The notes: a model not told the origin generated them from the sequence alone. A stretch of DNA of 64,000 nucleotides from Shewanella insulae (GCF_009831655.1 NZ_WRPA01000002.1:124001-188000), one strand, 5' to 3'; shown: positions 21,664 through 30,672, numbered from the stretch's first letter. Numbers and translations: made by a program.

Positions 21664-21707
21664 ATACCAATCGTGATAAATAACTGTTCACTTAGTGTGA
21701 TCGGTAT
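21664..21707. repeat. 44-bp inverted repeat, REP-like
   Basis: ATACCAATC at the left is mirrored with one mismatch by GATCGGTAT at the right, enclosing 26 nt that themselves contain short complementary stretches. It lies just downstream of the dnaB stop and before alr. From memory, intergenic repeats with ends like ATACCAATC/GATTGGTAT are dispersed in Shewanella and Vibrio; copy number cannot be judged here. It could end dnaB transcription. Confidence 0.55.
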
Positions 21708-21715
21708 TAGTCGGA

Positions 21716-23122
21716 TTAATCTTCTTCGAACTGCGGACCAGCGTAATTATCGAAACGGGAGAACTGGCCCTGGAAGGTCAGACGTACCCGGCCGATGGGG
21801 CCGTTACGCTGCTTACCTATGATGATCTCCGCGGTGCCCTTATCTTCGGAGTCGTCGTTATACACCTCATCACGATAAATAAACATGATCAAATCCGCAT
21901 CCTGCTCAATAGAGCCAGATTCACGCAAGTCCGAGTTTACCGGGCGCTTGTCGGCACGTTGCTCCAGGGAGCGGTTAAGCTGCGACAGGGCGATCACCGG
22001 GATCTCCAACTCTTTAGCCAGCGCCTTGAGCGAGCGGGAGATCTCGGCGATCTCCAACGTACGGTTGTCGGACAGGGCGGGCACCTGCATCAACTGAAGG
22101 TAATCGATCATGATCATCGACAGACCGCCATATTCACGGGCGATACGTCTGGCGCGGCTGCGCACCTCGGTCGGCGTCAGGCCAGAGCCATCGTCGATAT
22201 ACATCTTGCCCTGCTCGAGCATGATCCCCATGGTCGAGGAGACCCGTGCCCAATCGTCATCGTCGAGCTGACCCGTACGTATCTTGGTCTGATCCACCCG
22301 CCCCAGAGAGGCCAGCATACGCATCATGATCTGCTCAGAGGGCATCTCAAGACTGAAGATGAGCACAGGCTTATCTTCGTGCAGCGCCGCCTGTTCACAC
22401 AGGTTCATGGCGAAGGTGGTCTTACCCATAGAGGGACGCGCCGCGACGATAATGAGATCGCCCGACTGGAAGCCCGCCGTCATGCGGTCGAGATCGCCAA
22501 AGCCGCTGGACACCCCGGTCACACCGTTGTGAGGGTTGTTGTACAGCTCCTCGATCTTATCCACCGTCTTCTCTAGGATAGTCTTGATCCCCTCGGGACC
22601 CTCGTTGGCGTTGGCACGCTGCTCGGCGATCTTAAATACCTTGCTTTCCGCCAGATCCAGCAGCTCACCCGAGTTGCGCCCCTCGGGGTTAAAACCGGCA
22701 TCGGCGATCTCGTTGGCCACCTTGATCATCTCACGCACCACGGCGCGCTCACGCACGATGGCGGCATAGGAGAGAATGTTACCCGCACTCGGGGTGTTTT
22801 TGGCGATCTCGCCCAGGTAGGCGAAGCCACCGGCATCTTCTAAGTGATCTTCCAGCTCCAGCTGTTCGGAGACGGTGATCAGATCGATAGGTTGACCCGC
22901 GGCCACCAGAGACTCCATGGCGGTAAAGATCATCTTGTGGGAGCGGGAGTAGAAGTCATCCTTCACCACGGCCTCGGCCACCTTATCCCAGGCATCTGAA
23001 TCCAACATCAAGCCACCGAGCACAGACTGCTCGGCCTCAATCGAATGGGGCGGCATCTTCAATGCGTCGATCTGTATATCTCTAGGCTTTTTCTTAGCCT
23101 GAAATCCACCTTGCTGTGACAT
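21716..23122 (-). CDS. dnaB: Replicative DNA helicase DnaB
   Basis: 468 residues from the ATG at 23122, chosen because GGAGAG sits just upstream; the frame is open to 23176. The N-terminal primase-binding domain (HSIEAEQSVLGGLMLD) is followed by a RecA-type helicase domain with Walker A ARPSMGKTT near 223-231, Walker B MIMIDYLQLM, and the C-terminal QRNGPIGRVRLTF. There is no intein. DnaB is the hexameric helicase that unwinds DNA ahead of the replisome. Confidence 0.97.
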   Translation of the reverse strand: MSQQGGFQAKKKPRDIQIDALKMPPHSIEAEQSVLGGLMLDSDAWDKVAEAVVKDDFYSRSHKMIFTAMESLVAAGQPIDLITVSEQLELEDHLEDAGGFAYLGEIAKNTPSAGNILSYAAIVRERAVVREMIKVANEIADAGFNPEGRNSGELLDLAESKVFKIAEQRANANEGPEGIKTILEKTVDKIEELYNNPHNGVTGVSSGFGDLDRMTAGFQSGDLIIVAARPSMGKTTFAMNLCEQAALHEDKPVLIFSLEMPSEQIMMRMLASLGRVDQTKIRTGQLDDDDWARVSSTMGIMLEQGKMYIDDGSGLTPTEVRSRARRIAREYGGLSMIMIDYLQLMQVPALSDNRTLEIAEISRSLKALAKELEIPVIALSQLNRSLEQRADKRPVNSDLRESGSIEQDADLIMFIYRDEVYNDDSEDKGTAEIIIGKQRNGPIGRVRLTFQGQFSRFDNYAGPQFEED

Positions 23123-23238
23123 TAACTCTCCAAATTTCCAACGATTAGGCAAAATATGATATAAAACCCGGGTCAAGCAGAAACAGGCCTCTTACCTGTT
23201 CGTCCTACAAACTTACACATAATAATTAAGGAATAAAC

Positions 23239-25443
23239 ATGCGCAAAGCATTGGTTGCAGCCTTAATGCTGTCATCTGGCGTTGTGATTGCCGATGAAGG
23301 GCAATGGCAACCGTATCAAATGCCATCGATCGCCGACAAGTTGAGCGAACGCGGTATCCAAATTCCAGCAAAACAACTCGCCGATCTGACCCAATATCCG
23401 ATGAATGCGGTTGTCGGACTGGGGTATTGTACCGCCAGTTTCGTGTCCCCCCAAGGGTTAGTTGTAACGAATCACCACTGCGCCTACCGCGCGATTCAAT
23501 ACAACAGCAAGAAAGAGCACAACTACATCGCCGATGGCTTCCTGGCGCGCAAACAAGCGGACGAACCTTCTGCCGGCCCTAACGAACGTCTCTACATCAC
23601 TGAGGCGGTCACCAATGTGAGCGAGCAGGTCACCAAAGACCTCAGCGACGACCCGCTAAAACGCTACGAAGAGATCCAGGCCAATCGTAAGGCACTGATT
23701 AAAGAGTGTGAGAGCGACGACAACTATCGCTGTTCGGTGCGCAGCTTCCACAACGGCCTGGAATACTACCTGATCAAGCAGCTGATCATTCGCGACGTGC
23801 GTCTGGTGTACGCGCCACCTAAGAGCGTCGGCTCCTTCGGCGGCGATATCGACAACTACGAATATCCGCGCCACTCGGGCGACTTCACCTTCCTGCGCGC
23901 CTATGTGGGCAAGGACGGCAAGCCGGCGGCCTACTCATCAGACAACGTGCCCTTCAAGCCTAAGAGCTACCTGAAGATCAACGCCGATGGCGTCAAGGCA
24001 GGCGACGGTGTATTCGTGGCCGGTTACCCAGGCTCGACCAGCCGCTACCGCCTCACCAGCGAGCTGAAATTTGCCAGCGACTGGCTCTACCCCACCCTGG
24101 CTACGCGCTACCAGCAGCGTATCGACACCATAGAAGCCATGGGTGCACAGGATGCCGGCGTCAAGATCAAATATGCCGGTACCCTGGCCTCTATGGCCAA
24201 CCGCATGAAGAAATATAACGGTCTGCTCGATGGTTTCAAGGCCACCGACATCGCCGGTATCAAGCAGGGTCGTGAAGACGACTTCCGCAAGTGGCTCGCA
24301 ACAGACAGTCAGTACCAGAGCTATCAGGCCAAGTTCGATCGACTCGAAGCCCTGTTAGTAGAACAGCGTCAGGCGCTGCAGACTCGCTACTTCTTCGAAA
24401 ATGCCCAATCGAGCGATCTGCTGGCCGCGGCCAACCGCCTCTACCGTCTGGCCAAGGAGAAGACCAAGCCAGATGCCGAGCGTGAAGAGGGCTACCAGGA
24501 GCGCGACATGAAGATGTTCAAGGCGCGCCTCAAGCGTATCGACTCCAGCTTCGCCATCAGCGTCGACAAGACACTCTGGCTGCAGGATCTCAACGCCTAC
24601 CTGGCTCAGGACAACCGCGTGCCTGAGCTCGACGCCATGCTGAAATCGGATGACCCAGAGGTGAGCCTGAGCGACAAGCTGGACGGCCTCTACTCGCTGA
24701 CCGGCCTCACCAATCAGGCCGAACGTCTGGCCTGGATGGACGCCGATGTGAAGGCGTTTGAAACCAGCGCCGATCCGTTCATCCGCATCGCCGTAGCCCT
24801 GTACGACACCAACCTGGCCCAGGAGAAAGCCAAGAAGACCCTGGCCGGTAAGCTGTCTAAGGCCCGTCCTGGTTACATGGAAGCTGTTATCGCCTACTAC
24901 AAGGCCAACAACTGGCCCGTATACCCGGATGCCAACGGCACCCTGCGCATCACCTACGGCATGGTGGATGGTTACCAGTCGAAGGACGCCCTCTACAAGC
25001 AGCCCTTCACCCGCCTAGAAGGCATAGTGGCCAAGCACACGGGCGTCGAGCCATTCGATGCGCCTAAGAAGGTACTGGATGCCATCAAGGCCAAGCGCTA
25101 TGGCAGCCACAAGGTCGAGTCTGTCTATCAGGACCCAGCCTCTTGGCTGTGCCGTCTCTTCTCTTGCCTGGACAAGCCTGAAAGCTTTGGCTCTGTGCCG
25201 GTGAACTTCCTCTCCAGCGTCGATACCACTGGCGGCAACTCGGGCTCGCCCGTGTTTAACGGCAAGGGCGAACTGGTGGGACTGAACTTCGACTCTACCT
25301 ATGAGGCCATCACCAAGGACTGGTTCTTCAACCCGACCATTACCCGCGCCGTGCACGTGGATTTCCGCTACATTCTGTGGATGATGGATGAGGTGGACCA
25401 CGCCGACAACCTGATTAGCGAGTTGGACCTAGTCAGAAACTAG
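23239..25443 (+). CDS. S46 family dipeptidyl-peptidase (DPP11/DPP7 type)
   Basis: 734 residues with a signal peptide (1-18), so periplasmic. Members of peptidase family S46 remove dipeptides from the N-terminus of oligopeptides. Visible triad: H80 in TNHHCAY, D205 or a neighbouring Asp in DIDNYEYPRHSGDF, and S668 in TGGNSGSPV. The specificity residue, 18 after the serine, is S686 (GLNFDST). Family knowledge: Gly there marks DPP7 (hydrophobic P1), Arg or Ser marks DPP11 (Asp/Glu P1), so this is more likely DPP11-like. AAGGA precedes the ATG, and a strong terminator follows. Confidence 0.92.
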   Translation: MRKALVAALMLSSGVVIADEGQWQPYQMPSIADKLSERGIQIPAKQLADLTQYPMNAVVGLGYCTASFVSPQGLVVTNHHCAYRAIQYNSKKEHNYIADGFLARKQADEPSAGPNERLYITEAVTNVSEQVTKDLSDDPLKRYEEIQANRKALIKECESDDNYRCSVRSFHNGLEYYLIKQLIIRDVRLVYAPPKSVGSFGGDIDNYEYPRHSGDFTFLRAYVGKDGKPAAYSSDNVPFKPKSYLKINADGVKAGDGVFVAGYPGSTSRYRLTSELKFASDWLYPTLATRYQQRIDTIEAMGAQDAGVKIKYAGTLASMANRMKKYNGLLDGFKATDIAGIKQGREDDFRKWLATDSQYQSYQAKFDRLEALLVEQRQALQTRYFFENAQSSDLLAAANRLYRLAKEKTKPDAEREEGYQERDMKMFKARLKRIDSSFAISVDKTLWLQDLNAYLAQDNRVPELDAMLKSDDPEVSLSDKLDGLYSLTGLTNQAERLAWMDADVKAFETSADPFIRIAVALYDTNLAQEKAKKTLAGKLSKARPGYMEAVIAYYKANNWPVYPDANGTLRITYGMVDGYQSKDALYKQPFTRLEGIVAKHTGVEPFDAPKKVLDAIKAKRYGSHKVESVYQDPASWLCRLFSCLDKPESFGSVPVNFLSSVDTTGGNSGSPVFNGKGELVGLNFDSTYEAITKDWFFNPTITRAVHVDFRYILWMMDEVDHADNLISELDLVRN

Positions 25444-25472
25444 CCTTACGTCAGAGCGTTTACCCAATCGAC

Positions 25473-25501
25473 AAATACCCGGCATCGCCGGGTATTTTTT
25501 T
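25473..25501 (+). terminator. Rho-independent terminator after the S46 peptidase
   Basis: AAATACCCGGC and GCCGGGTATTT pair around ATC and are followed by T residues, 30 nt after the stop codon. Confidence 0.92.
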
Positions 25502-25804
25502 ACTTGCCGCCAATTCATCAGTGCCATAGGTTATTAGAATGGCAATGAGGCATAGGAAGAAGCATAGGATGAGCAGCCCGTAAGGCGAATTTTATCTCGC
25601 GCCACCGACGAAAATGCAGGCACTGCAGCGCCAGCTGCACCATACCTAAGTGTCGCCGCAAGTCATATCTCACATGCAACGATCGACGGCTTCAGCCTTA
25701 TACCCGGTATCGGCTCACCTTGATGACCACACAGTTAGCACGCGAAAAACATAGCAAACAGAATAGGGTCGAGCGCACCTAGCTTCTGCGTATATTCAAG
25801 GCAT
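25502..25804. other. Non-coding gap, no gene recognised
   Basis: About 300 nt between the terminator of the S46 gene and that of the S6 operon. No open frame with a ribosome site and no strong repeat was seen. A few short palindromes such as CTGCAG occur by chance. Confidence 0.5.
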
Positions 25805-25840
25805 AAAAAAACACCGCACTAATCAGATTAGCGCGGTGTT
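25805..25840 (-). terminator. Rho-independent terminator of the rpsF-priB-rpsR-rplI operon
   Basis: On the minus strand AACACCGC plus CTAATC pairs with GATTAG plus GCGGTGTT (one unpaired base each side) and is followed by a run of T. It lies 25 nt beyond the rplI stop. Confidence 0.9.
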
Positions 25841-25864
25841 CTTTAAATCGTTTAAAACTGTGTA

Positions 25865-26317
25865 TTAGTCTTCTGCAACAACAGAAAGCTTAACAGCAGC
25901 CTTAACTTCAGCGTGAAGCTGAACGTCGATTTCGTATTCGCCAGTAGTGCGGATAGCACCTAGTGGCAGACGAACTTCGCTCTTAGCCAGTTCAACGCCA
26001 GCAGCAGTTACTGCATCAGCGATGTCACGGTTACCGATTGAACCGAACAGCTTGCCTTCGTCGCCTGCTTTAGAAGCGATAACAACAGCTTCAAGAGCGT
26101 TGATCTTCTCAGCGCGCTCGTTAGCAGTTGCTAGTTCAGCAGCTAGCTTAGCTTCTAGTTCAGCACGACGTGCTTCGAATACTTCAGTGTTAGCAGCGTT
26201 AGCAACTACCGCTTTACCTTGAGGTAAAAGGAAGTTACGAGCATAACCAGCTTTAACTGACACTTGGTCACCCAGGTTGCCCAGGTTAGCGATTTTATCA
26301 AGTAGAATAACGTTCAT
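25865..26317 (-). CDS. rplI: 50S ribosomal protein L9
   Basis: 150 residues. The N-terminal RNA-binding domain [19 protein letters not shown] with [13 protein letters not shown] is the L9 signature; a long central helix rich in Ala/Glu joins it to the C-terminal domain ([12 protein letters not shown]). It is the last gene of the S6 operon, 27 nt after rpsR. As expected for a highly expressed gene, codon use is strongly biased. Confidence 0.98.
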   Translation of the reverse strand: MNVILLDKIANLGNLGDQVSVKAGYARNFLLPQGKAVVANAANTEVFEARRAELEAKLAAELATANERAEKINALEAVVIASKAGDEGKLFGSIGNRDIADAVTAAGVELAKSEVRLPLGAIRTTGEYEIDVQLHAEVKAAVKLSVVAED

Positions 26318-26344
26318 TATTAATTCCTCTAAATTGATGCGCTA

Positions 26345-26584
<240 letters not shown>

Positions 26585-26890
26585 CTAAGTTTTCAATTCG
26601 ACATTTTCAGCGTGTAATACCAAGCGGTTTTGACCATTGCGTCCTCTCTGGAGGGCGATGAAACCTTTGACCTCAATATCCACACCGGTTTTCAGTTTGT
26701 CTGTGATGCTGTTAAAGCGTTCGCCACTTAATATCACTTGCATCTGGCAGTATACGTTTCTCAGCATCTCTGCTTCATAAACCTGCGATTTGTGTTCCAG
26801 CATGATCACACAATGTGGGATGCCTGCCGGGCTACTAAAGCTTCTGGACCGGGTTATGGTTCCAGATAACACCAAGTGATTGGTGGCCAC
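26585..26890 (-). CDS. priB: Primosomal replication protein PriB
   Basis: 101 residues, a single OB fold related to SSB. MATNHLVLSGTITRSRSF and the C-terminal FIALQRGRNGQNRLVLHAE match PriB, the PriA-DnaT partner in replication restart. It sits between rpsF and rpsR, the conserved gammaproteobacterial order. There are only 8 nt between the rpsF stop and the priB start. Confidence 0.97.
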   Translation of the reverse strand: MATNHLVLSGTITRSRSFSSPAGIPHCVIMLEHKSQVYEAEMLRNVYCQMQVILSGERFNSITDKLKTGVDIEVKGFIALQRGRNGQNRLVLHAENVELKT

Positions 26891-26898
26891 AAATAAAC

Positions 26899-27309
26899 TT
26901 ACTCAGCTGCTTTTTCAGCGGCTTCTTCAGTTGCTGCAGGTGCTTCAGCAGCAGGGCGCTCTTCGCTAGAACGACGTGCTTCACGCTCGTCTTTCGCTTT
27001 GGCCATTGGAGAAGCTTCGGTGATGGCACCCTTGGTACGCATAACCATGCTACGAAGAACAGCGTCGTTGAAACGGAAAGCTGTTTCTAGCTCTTCAACC
27101 GCTTCTGCAGTCGCTTCTACGTTCATCAGAACATAGTGAGCCTTATGCAGTTCGATGATTGGGTAAGCCAGTTGACGACGGCCCCAGTCTTCTAAACGGT
27201 GAACTTGACCGCCAGCTTGGGTAAGAATACCCGTGTAACGTTCGATCATACCTGGCACTTGTTCACTCTGATCAGGGTGAACTAAAAATACGATTTCATA
27301 ATGACGCAT
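26899..27309 (-). CDS. rpsF: 30S ribosomal protein S6
   Basis: 136 residues from the ATG at 27309, which has a strong AAGGAG site; the frame is open to 27369 but the S6 N-terminus [20 protein letters not shown] fixes the start. [16 protein letters not shown] is the S6 core. After about residue 100 comes an Ala/Glu/Lys-rich tail ([16 protein letters not shown]), equivalent to the E. coli tail that RimK extends with glutamates, here with a longer Ala-rich end. First gene of the operon. Confidence 0.97.
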   Translation of the reverse strand: MRHYEIVFLVHPDQSEQVPGMIERYTGILTQAGGQVHRLEDWGRRQLAYPIIELHKAHYVLMNVEATAEAVEELETAFRFNDAVLRSMVMRTKGAITEASPMAKAKDEREARRSSEERPAAEAPAATEEAAEKAAE

Positions 27310-27403
27310 TTTTTGCTCCTTACGGTTATCTAGCCTCGTTGTTGGCTCAGTCAGACCAAATGGAGGCAAGGAACTAAATAAAGTGACTGAATTAAGCCGC
27401 GGA

Positions 27404-27432
27404 ATAGTACATGGTCACACCCCAAAACTCAA
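27404..27432 (-). promoter_or_regulatory. Sigma-70 promoter of the S6 operon
   Basis: On the minus strand TTGAGT, 17 nt, then TACTAT lie about 95 nt upstream of the rpsF start. The -35 and -10 each match consensus at four of six positions with ideal spacing. Confidence 0.55.
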
Positions 27433-27531
27433 GCAATATCTTTCGTTATTCACTTTGCCCATCGCCCGGTGAAACGGTATGATAGTGCGCTGTCATTTTT
27501 GTGTTCTAGACGCCTGCAAAAAATAAAAATA

Positions 27532-28275
27532 ATGTTAAGAGCAACAAGTTTATTTATCACACTCGGTCTCAGCCACAGCGCCTGGGCACTCGTGCCGCCG
27601 GACTATCAGGAGCCCCCCAGCGATTTCTCTGCCGAGATCGAGGCCGGGCTACAGATCAACACGGGTAACACTGAGTCCAGCAGCTTCAACGGCCGTACCA
27701 AACTCGTCTACGACACAGATGACTTTCGTCAGGAGGGAGTCTTCAAGGCCTACTTCGCCTCCGACTCGGAAAAGACCACCTCGGAGAAGTACGACGTCCA
27801 GCTGCAGTCGAGCTACAAGATCTACTCAGGCTATATCTTCGCCCGCGGTGACTTCACCGAAGACAGATTCGGTAGTTATACCCGCATCTCCACCGTGTCG
27901 ACCGGTTATGGTTTCGACGCCATCAGCGACGACAGCACTAAGCTGAGTCTCGAAGTCGGCCCGGGTTATCGTTACAACCTGCCCCAGGTGAGCGAGTCAG
28001 TGCCCGACCCAGAGGCCGACCGCGAGATAATTTTGCGTACCGCCGCCAAGTTCGAGCAGAAGATCCACGAATACACCAGCTTCAACGCAGATCTCACCGC
28101 CGAAACCGGCGAATCTAACAGCACGGTCACCCTGGATATGAGTTACAAGAACACACTATTCCAAGACTGGGCGTTTAAGATAGGCATGAACGTCAAGTAC
28201 ACAGAAGTGGTACCAGAAGGGTCGAAGCAGACGGATACCGTGACCACCTTTAATCTGCTGTATACCTTCAAATAA
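27532..28275 (+). CDS. DUF481/YdiY-like outer-membrane protein
   Basis: 247 residues from the ATG at 27532, which begins the signal peptide MLRATSLFITLGLSHSAWA; an open frame reaches 27469 but looks like promoter DNA. The mature protein is made of alternating amphipathic strands typical of DUF481: FSAEIEAGLQINTGNTESSS, LVYDTDDFRQEG, TSEKYDVQLQSSYKI, and a final strand ending TFNLLYTFK. DUF481 proteins (YdiY in E. coli) are small beta-barrels of unknown, often acid- or salt-induced, function. It is a single-gene unit, divergent from rpsF. Confidence 0.83.
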   Translation: MLRATSLFITLGLSHSAWALVPPDYQEPPSDFSAEIEAGLQINTGNTESSSFNGRTKLVYDTDDFRQEGVFKAYFASDSEKTTSEKYDVQLQSSYKIYSGYIFARGDFTEDRFGSYTRISTVSTGYGFDAISDDSTKLSLEVGPGYRYNLPQVSESVPDPEADREIILRTAAKFEQKIHEYTSFNADLTAETGESNSTVTLDMSYKNTLFQDWAFKIGMNVKYTEVVPEGSKQTDTVTTFNLLYTFK

Positions 28276-28514
28276 AGGTTAGCTGACCTTGATAGGCACA
28301 AGGTTTCAATGCTGCATAGATATGATAGCTTCTACCTGCGTTTATTATTTGAAAGGTTTAAGCCAACCATAGCTTGATGATGTAGTTACCACCCTAATGG
28401 GTAAGTCACGGTTTTCAATATAATGCGTTAAGCCGAATTGAAATTTATAAGGGTGCTTTGAACCATGGCTTCTTGGTGTGCTTATCACCTGCAGTGGGCT
28501 CATGTGCAGGTACT

Positions 28515-28582
28515 GCTGAGGCACGCTGTAAACCCGTCCCTGGGCGCTCTACGATTTCATCCCTGAAATCGAAGGCCTCAGC
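28515..28582. repeat. 68-bp nested palindromic repeat (REP/BIME-like)
   Basis: Outer arms GCTGAGGC and GCCTCAGC are exact complements, and near the right arm CGATTTCA and TGAAATCG form a second perfect hairpin with a 4-nt loop. An open frame across it (28458-28688) encodes low-complexity Ser/Pro/Lys text of the kind produced by reading through such repeats. I recall near-identical units in Shewanella intergenic DNA. Confidence 0.6.
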
Positions 28583-28616
28583 CGCACCTACACCCGGTTA
28601 TTCATCTCTTCGATTT

Positions 28617-28658
28617 GACGTTACTGATATCAGTCGTTTATCAACTACTAGTAACGTC
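28617..28658. repeat. Inverted repeat GACGTTAC/GTAACGTC with inner palindrome
   Basis: GACGTTAC at 28617-28624 is exactly mirrored by GTAACGTC at 28651-28658. Directly inside the left arm is a perfect 12-bp palindrome ACTGATATCAGT (28623-28634). The right arm runs into the second copy of the 54-bp direct repeat. Function unknown. Confidence 0.5.
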
Positions 28659-28866
28659 TACCTGAGTTTGGTATTTGAAAGGTTATAGCCAATCATTGTT
28701 TGATGGTATATCAATTGCCTGCCGCAGGCTTTATGTGCAAACACCTATATCTATCATCTCTTCGATTTAACCAGATACGTGTTCGTAAATTGCAATGTAA
28801 AAACTGGCTAGATTTTGTGAAGAACAAACCCCAGCCAGCTATTCAGTGTCCTTAATGACCGTATAG

Positions 28867-29289
28867 TTAGCTGCTTTGCTCAATAGCCTTTATTAAGTTT
28901 TCAGGCTCGTTTGTCCCCAAACTAACCGTTGTACCATCTTTAAGTTTTAACTCAAAAGCTGTTAGACCTGAAACGTTATATAACCATCCAGTTGAAATTA
29001 AACGAATTCCCAGCCCATAGTACCATTTCGTTCTTATCTTGTTGATCGACTCGATTTCAGATATTTTTATTGATTTATTCCAAAATTTTGGACCAAAAAA
29101 CCACTTTACTTCTCCACCTTCCACTTTAATGGTTAATGATGAAAAAAGAATAGAAAGCACACCTAAAATTAAATACGCAAATCCAATAGGTTCGGTAGGC
29201 TTCGTTACCGAAGCAAAGACAAGCACCAATACAACAATTCCCATAATTGAAAGCATCGCGATTCCAGGCTGAGTGTTTTTATACTGCAT
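28867..29289 (-). CDS. Orphan membrane protein, two TM helices plus PH-like domain
   Basis: 140 residues. Two hydrophobic helices (about 10-27 and 35-52) are followed by a beta-rich cytosolic part (TIKVEGGEVKWFFGPKFWNK, then IESINKIRTKWYYG and LTAFELKLKDGTTVSLGT) that resembles bacterial PH/DUF304-type domains. The coding sequence is markedly AT-rich with A/T-ending codons, unlike the genes on both sides, and it lies in a repeat-rich stretch, so recent acquisition is likely. AGGAGAT precedes the start. Function unknown. Confidence 0.7.
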   Translation of the reverse strand: MQYKNTQPGIAMLSIMGIVVLVLVFASVTKPTEPIGFAYLILGVLSILFSSLTIKVEGGEVKWFFGPKFWNKSIKISEIESINKIRTKWYYGLGIRLISTGWLYNVSGLTAFELKLKDGTTVSLGTNEPENLIKAIEQSS

Positions 29290-29835
29290 AATGATCTCCT
29301 TTCTACAGCTAGTGGCTTATTATCCGACCTACCGGATAAATCCCTGCCGATAATTAATTTACACTCCAAGTACCGATGTAACCAACTGATGAAGAGACTA
29401 ATCCATCACTATTTGGCCTATATACAGTTAAAGCATTCCTCAAAATTAATCAACATCATTTACCGATGCCAAGTGAAGCCAAATCGAAGAGACGTTTAGA
29501 TACGGGTGTTAGCACGCTTTTGGCTCTCGGCGACATGGCCAAAAATGTTCCCTACATTTTTTGGCATTCCCAACATCCATGTAGGTCAGTACCGCCGTGA
29601 AGCGTATAGGGATATATTCAAACAACATCCCTGTTTAACAGCCAGTTCGGCATCCATGCCTCTCGCTCGTGAGCGCGAAGCTTCGCTTCACTCACCATGC
29701 CAAAAGAGTGCTTGCACATCCCTCGCCGGGCAGGCGATAGATAGCAATGAAGATGCGACTTTCAAATTCTCTCGATAAGTACGCATGCAACAAGACGCTA
29801 CACACAAAGGAAAACTATCCGATTCCATATCGGAT
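29290..29835. other. Repeat-rich non-coding gap
   Basis: No credible gene. It contains the inverted motif CATCTCTTCGATTT copy at 29481-29494, the nested palindrome at 29538-29585, and short palindromes around 29665-29700 (CGCTC-GT-GAGCG, GAAGCTTC). An open frame at 29506-29778 reads across these repeats and is not believed to be a gene. Confidence 0.55.
29538..29585. repeat. Nested palindromic element
   Basis: GCCAAAAATGT pairs with ACATTTTTTGGC (one extra T) around a 5-nt loop, and overlapping it CCTACAT (29551-29557) pairs with ATGTAGG (29579-29585), so two alternative hairpins are possible. The surrounding sequence resembles an intergenic repeat I associate with Shewanella; only a genome search can confirm it. 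Confidence 0.5.
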
Positions 29836-29870
29836 ACAAAAATGCCGATGAAGTCTCCCTCATCGGCATT
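29836..29870 (-). terminator. Rho-independent terminator after rlmB
   Basis: On the minus strand AATGCCGATGA pairs perfectly (11 bp) with TCATCGGCATT around an 8-nt loop and is followed by T residues. It ends the motX-rnr-rlmB unit. Confidence 0.85.
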
Positions 29871-29917
29871 CATCAACCTTGAGTCAGCGACTCAAAATTG
29901 AAAGATCGAATTCCCGA

Positions 29918-30658
29918 TCACCCCAACCTTTGGCGAACCGCCTCAAACAAACAGATCCCAGTAGCTACTGAGACGTTAAGGCTAGAGACGCTACCCGCCA
30001 TTGGAATAGACGCCAACGAATCACAGCTCTCGCGGGTCAGGCGGCGCAGGCCCTTGTCTTCGGCGCCCATGGCGATGGCGATAGAACCCTTAAGGTCGGC
30101 CTTGTAGAGGTCATGCTCGGCTTCGCCAGCGGCGCCGACGATCCAAACACCCTTGTCCTGCAGGGCCTTCATAGTGCGCGCCAGGTTAGTCACCTGGAAC
30201 AGGGGCACTACTTCGGCGGCGCCACAGGCAACCTTGCTGACGGTGGGCGTGAGGCCGACCGAGTTGTCACGCGGCACGATCACCCCATGTACACCGGCGG
30301 CGTCTGCGTTACGCAGACAGGCGCCCAGGTTGTGGGGATCGGTGACGCCATCGAGGATCAACAGAAACGGCGTGTCTGTCTTATCCAGCAGTGCCAGCAG
30401 ATCGTTGTCATTGAGCTGCTTGGCAGGCTTGGCGCGTACCAGCACCCCCTGGTGCTGACTGCTGCCGGCCTTGTCGTCCAGCGCCTTGCGTGAGGCTTGC
30501 TGTACAGACACGCCATATTCGGCGGCCATGGCAAGCAGCGGCATCAGACGCTGATCGTCGCGTCCCTGTAGCACCCACATCTCGATCACTCGCTCAGGGC
30601 TATTTTTTAGCAAGGCCTCTACGGCGTGGATACCGAAGGTGAAATCTTGTTTCTTCAT
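29918..30658 (-). CDS. rlmB: 23S rRNA (guanosine-2'-O-)-methyltransferase RlmB
   Basis: 246 residues, a SpoU-family SPOUT enzyme that methylates the ribose of G2251 in 23S rRNA. The N-terminal substrate-binding domain ([20 protein letters not shown]) precedes the knotted SAM domain with motif 1 [21 protein letters not shown], motif 2 [12 protein letters not shown] and motif 3 [18 protein letters not shown]. It follows rnr by 14 nt, the usual rnr-rlmB pair. Confidence 0.97.
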   Translation of the reverse strand: MKKQDFTFGIHAVEALLKNSPERVIEMWVLQGRDDQRLMPLLAMAAEYGVSVQQASRKALDDKAGSSQHQGVLVRAKPAKQLNDNDLLALLDKTDTPFLLILDGVTDPHNLGACLRNADAAGVHGVIVPRDNSVGLTPTVSKVACGAAEVVPLFQVTNLARTMKALQDKGVWIVGAAGEAEHDLYKADLKGSIAIAMGAEDKGLRRLTRESCDSLASIPMAGSVSSLNVSVATGICLFEAVRQRLG

Positions 30659-30672
30659 CTAATTTGAGTCTC

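Larger units (their letters stand above)
28331..28711 (+). repeat. Pair of diverged direct repeats of about 54 bp
   Basis: 28331-28385 and 28657-28711 share TCTACCTG, TATTTGAAAGGTT, AGCCAA and TTGATG in the same order and spacing, with roughly four of five bases identical by eye. A second short motif, CATCTCTTCGATTT, occurs at 28603-28616 and 28755-28768, and again inverted with one change at 29481-29494. The copies suggest an accessory stretch built from, or eroded between, repeated modules. Confidence 0.6.

Noticed and set aside
21959..22576. 205-codon frame opposite dnaB
   Set aside because: Shadow of the DnaB coding sequence with no ribosome site.
28617..28658. Integron attC site
   Set aside because: The arms are complementary, but the RYYYAAC/GTTRRRY core sites of attC are absent and no integrase is near.
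28458..28688. Open frame of 76 codons upstream of the orphan gene
   Set aside because: It reads across the nested palindromic repeat and gives low-complexity text; no ribosome site.
29506..29778. Open frame of 90 codons between the orphan gene and rlmB
   Set aside because: It spans palindromic repeats and resembles spurious reading of intergenic repeat DNA; start codon poorly placed.
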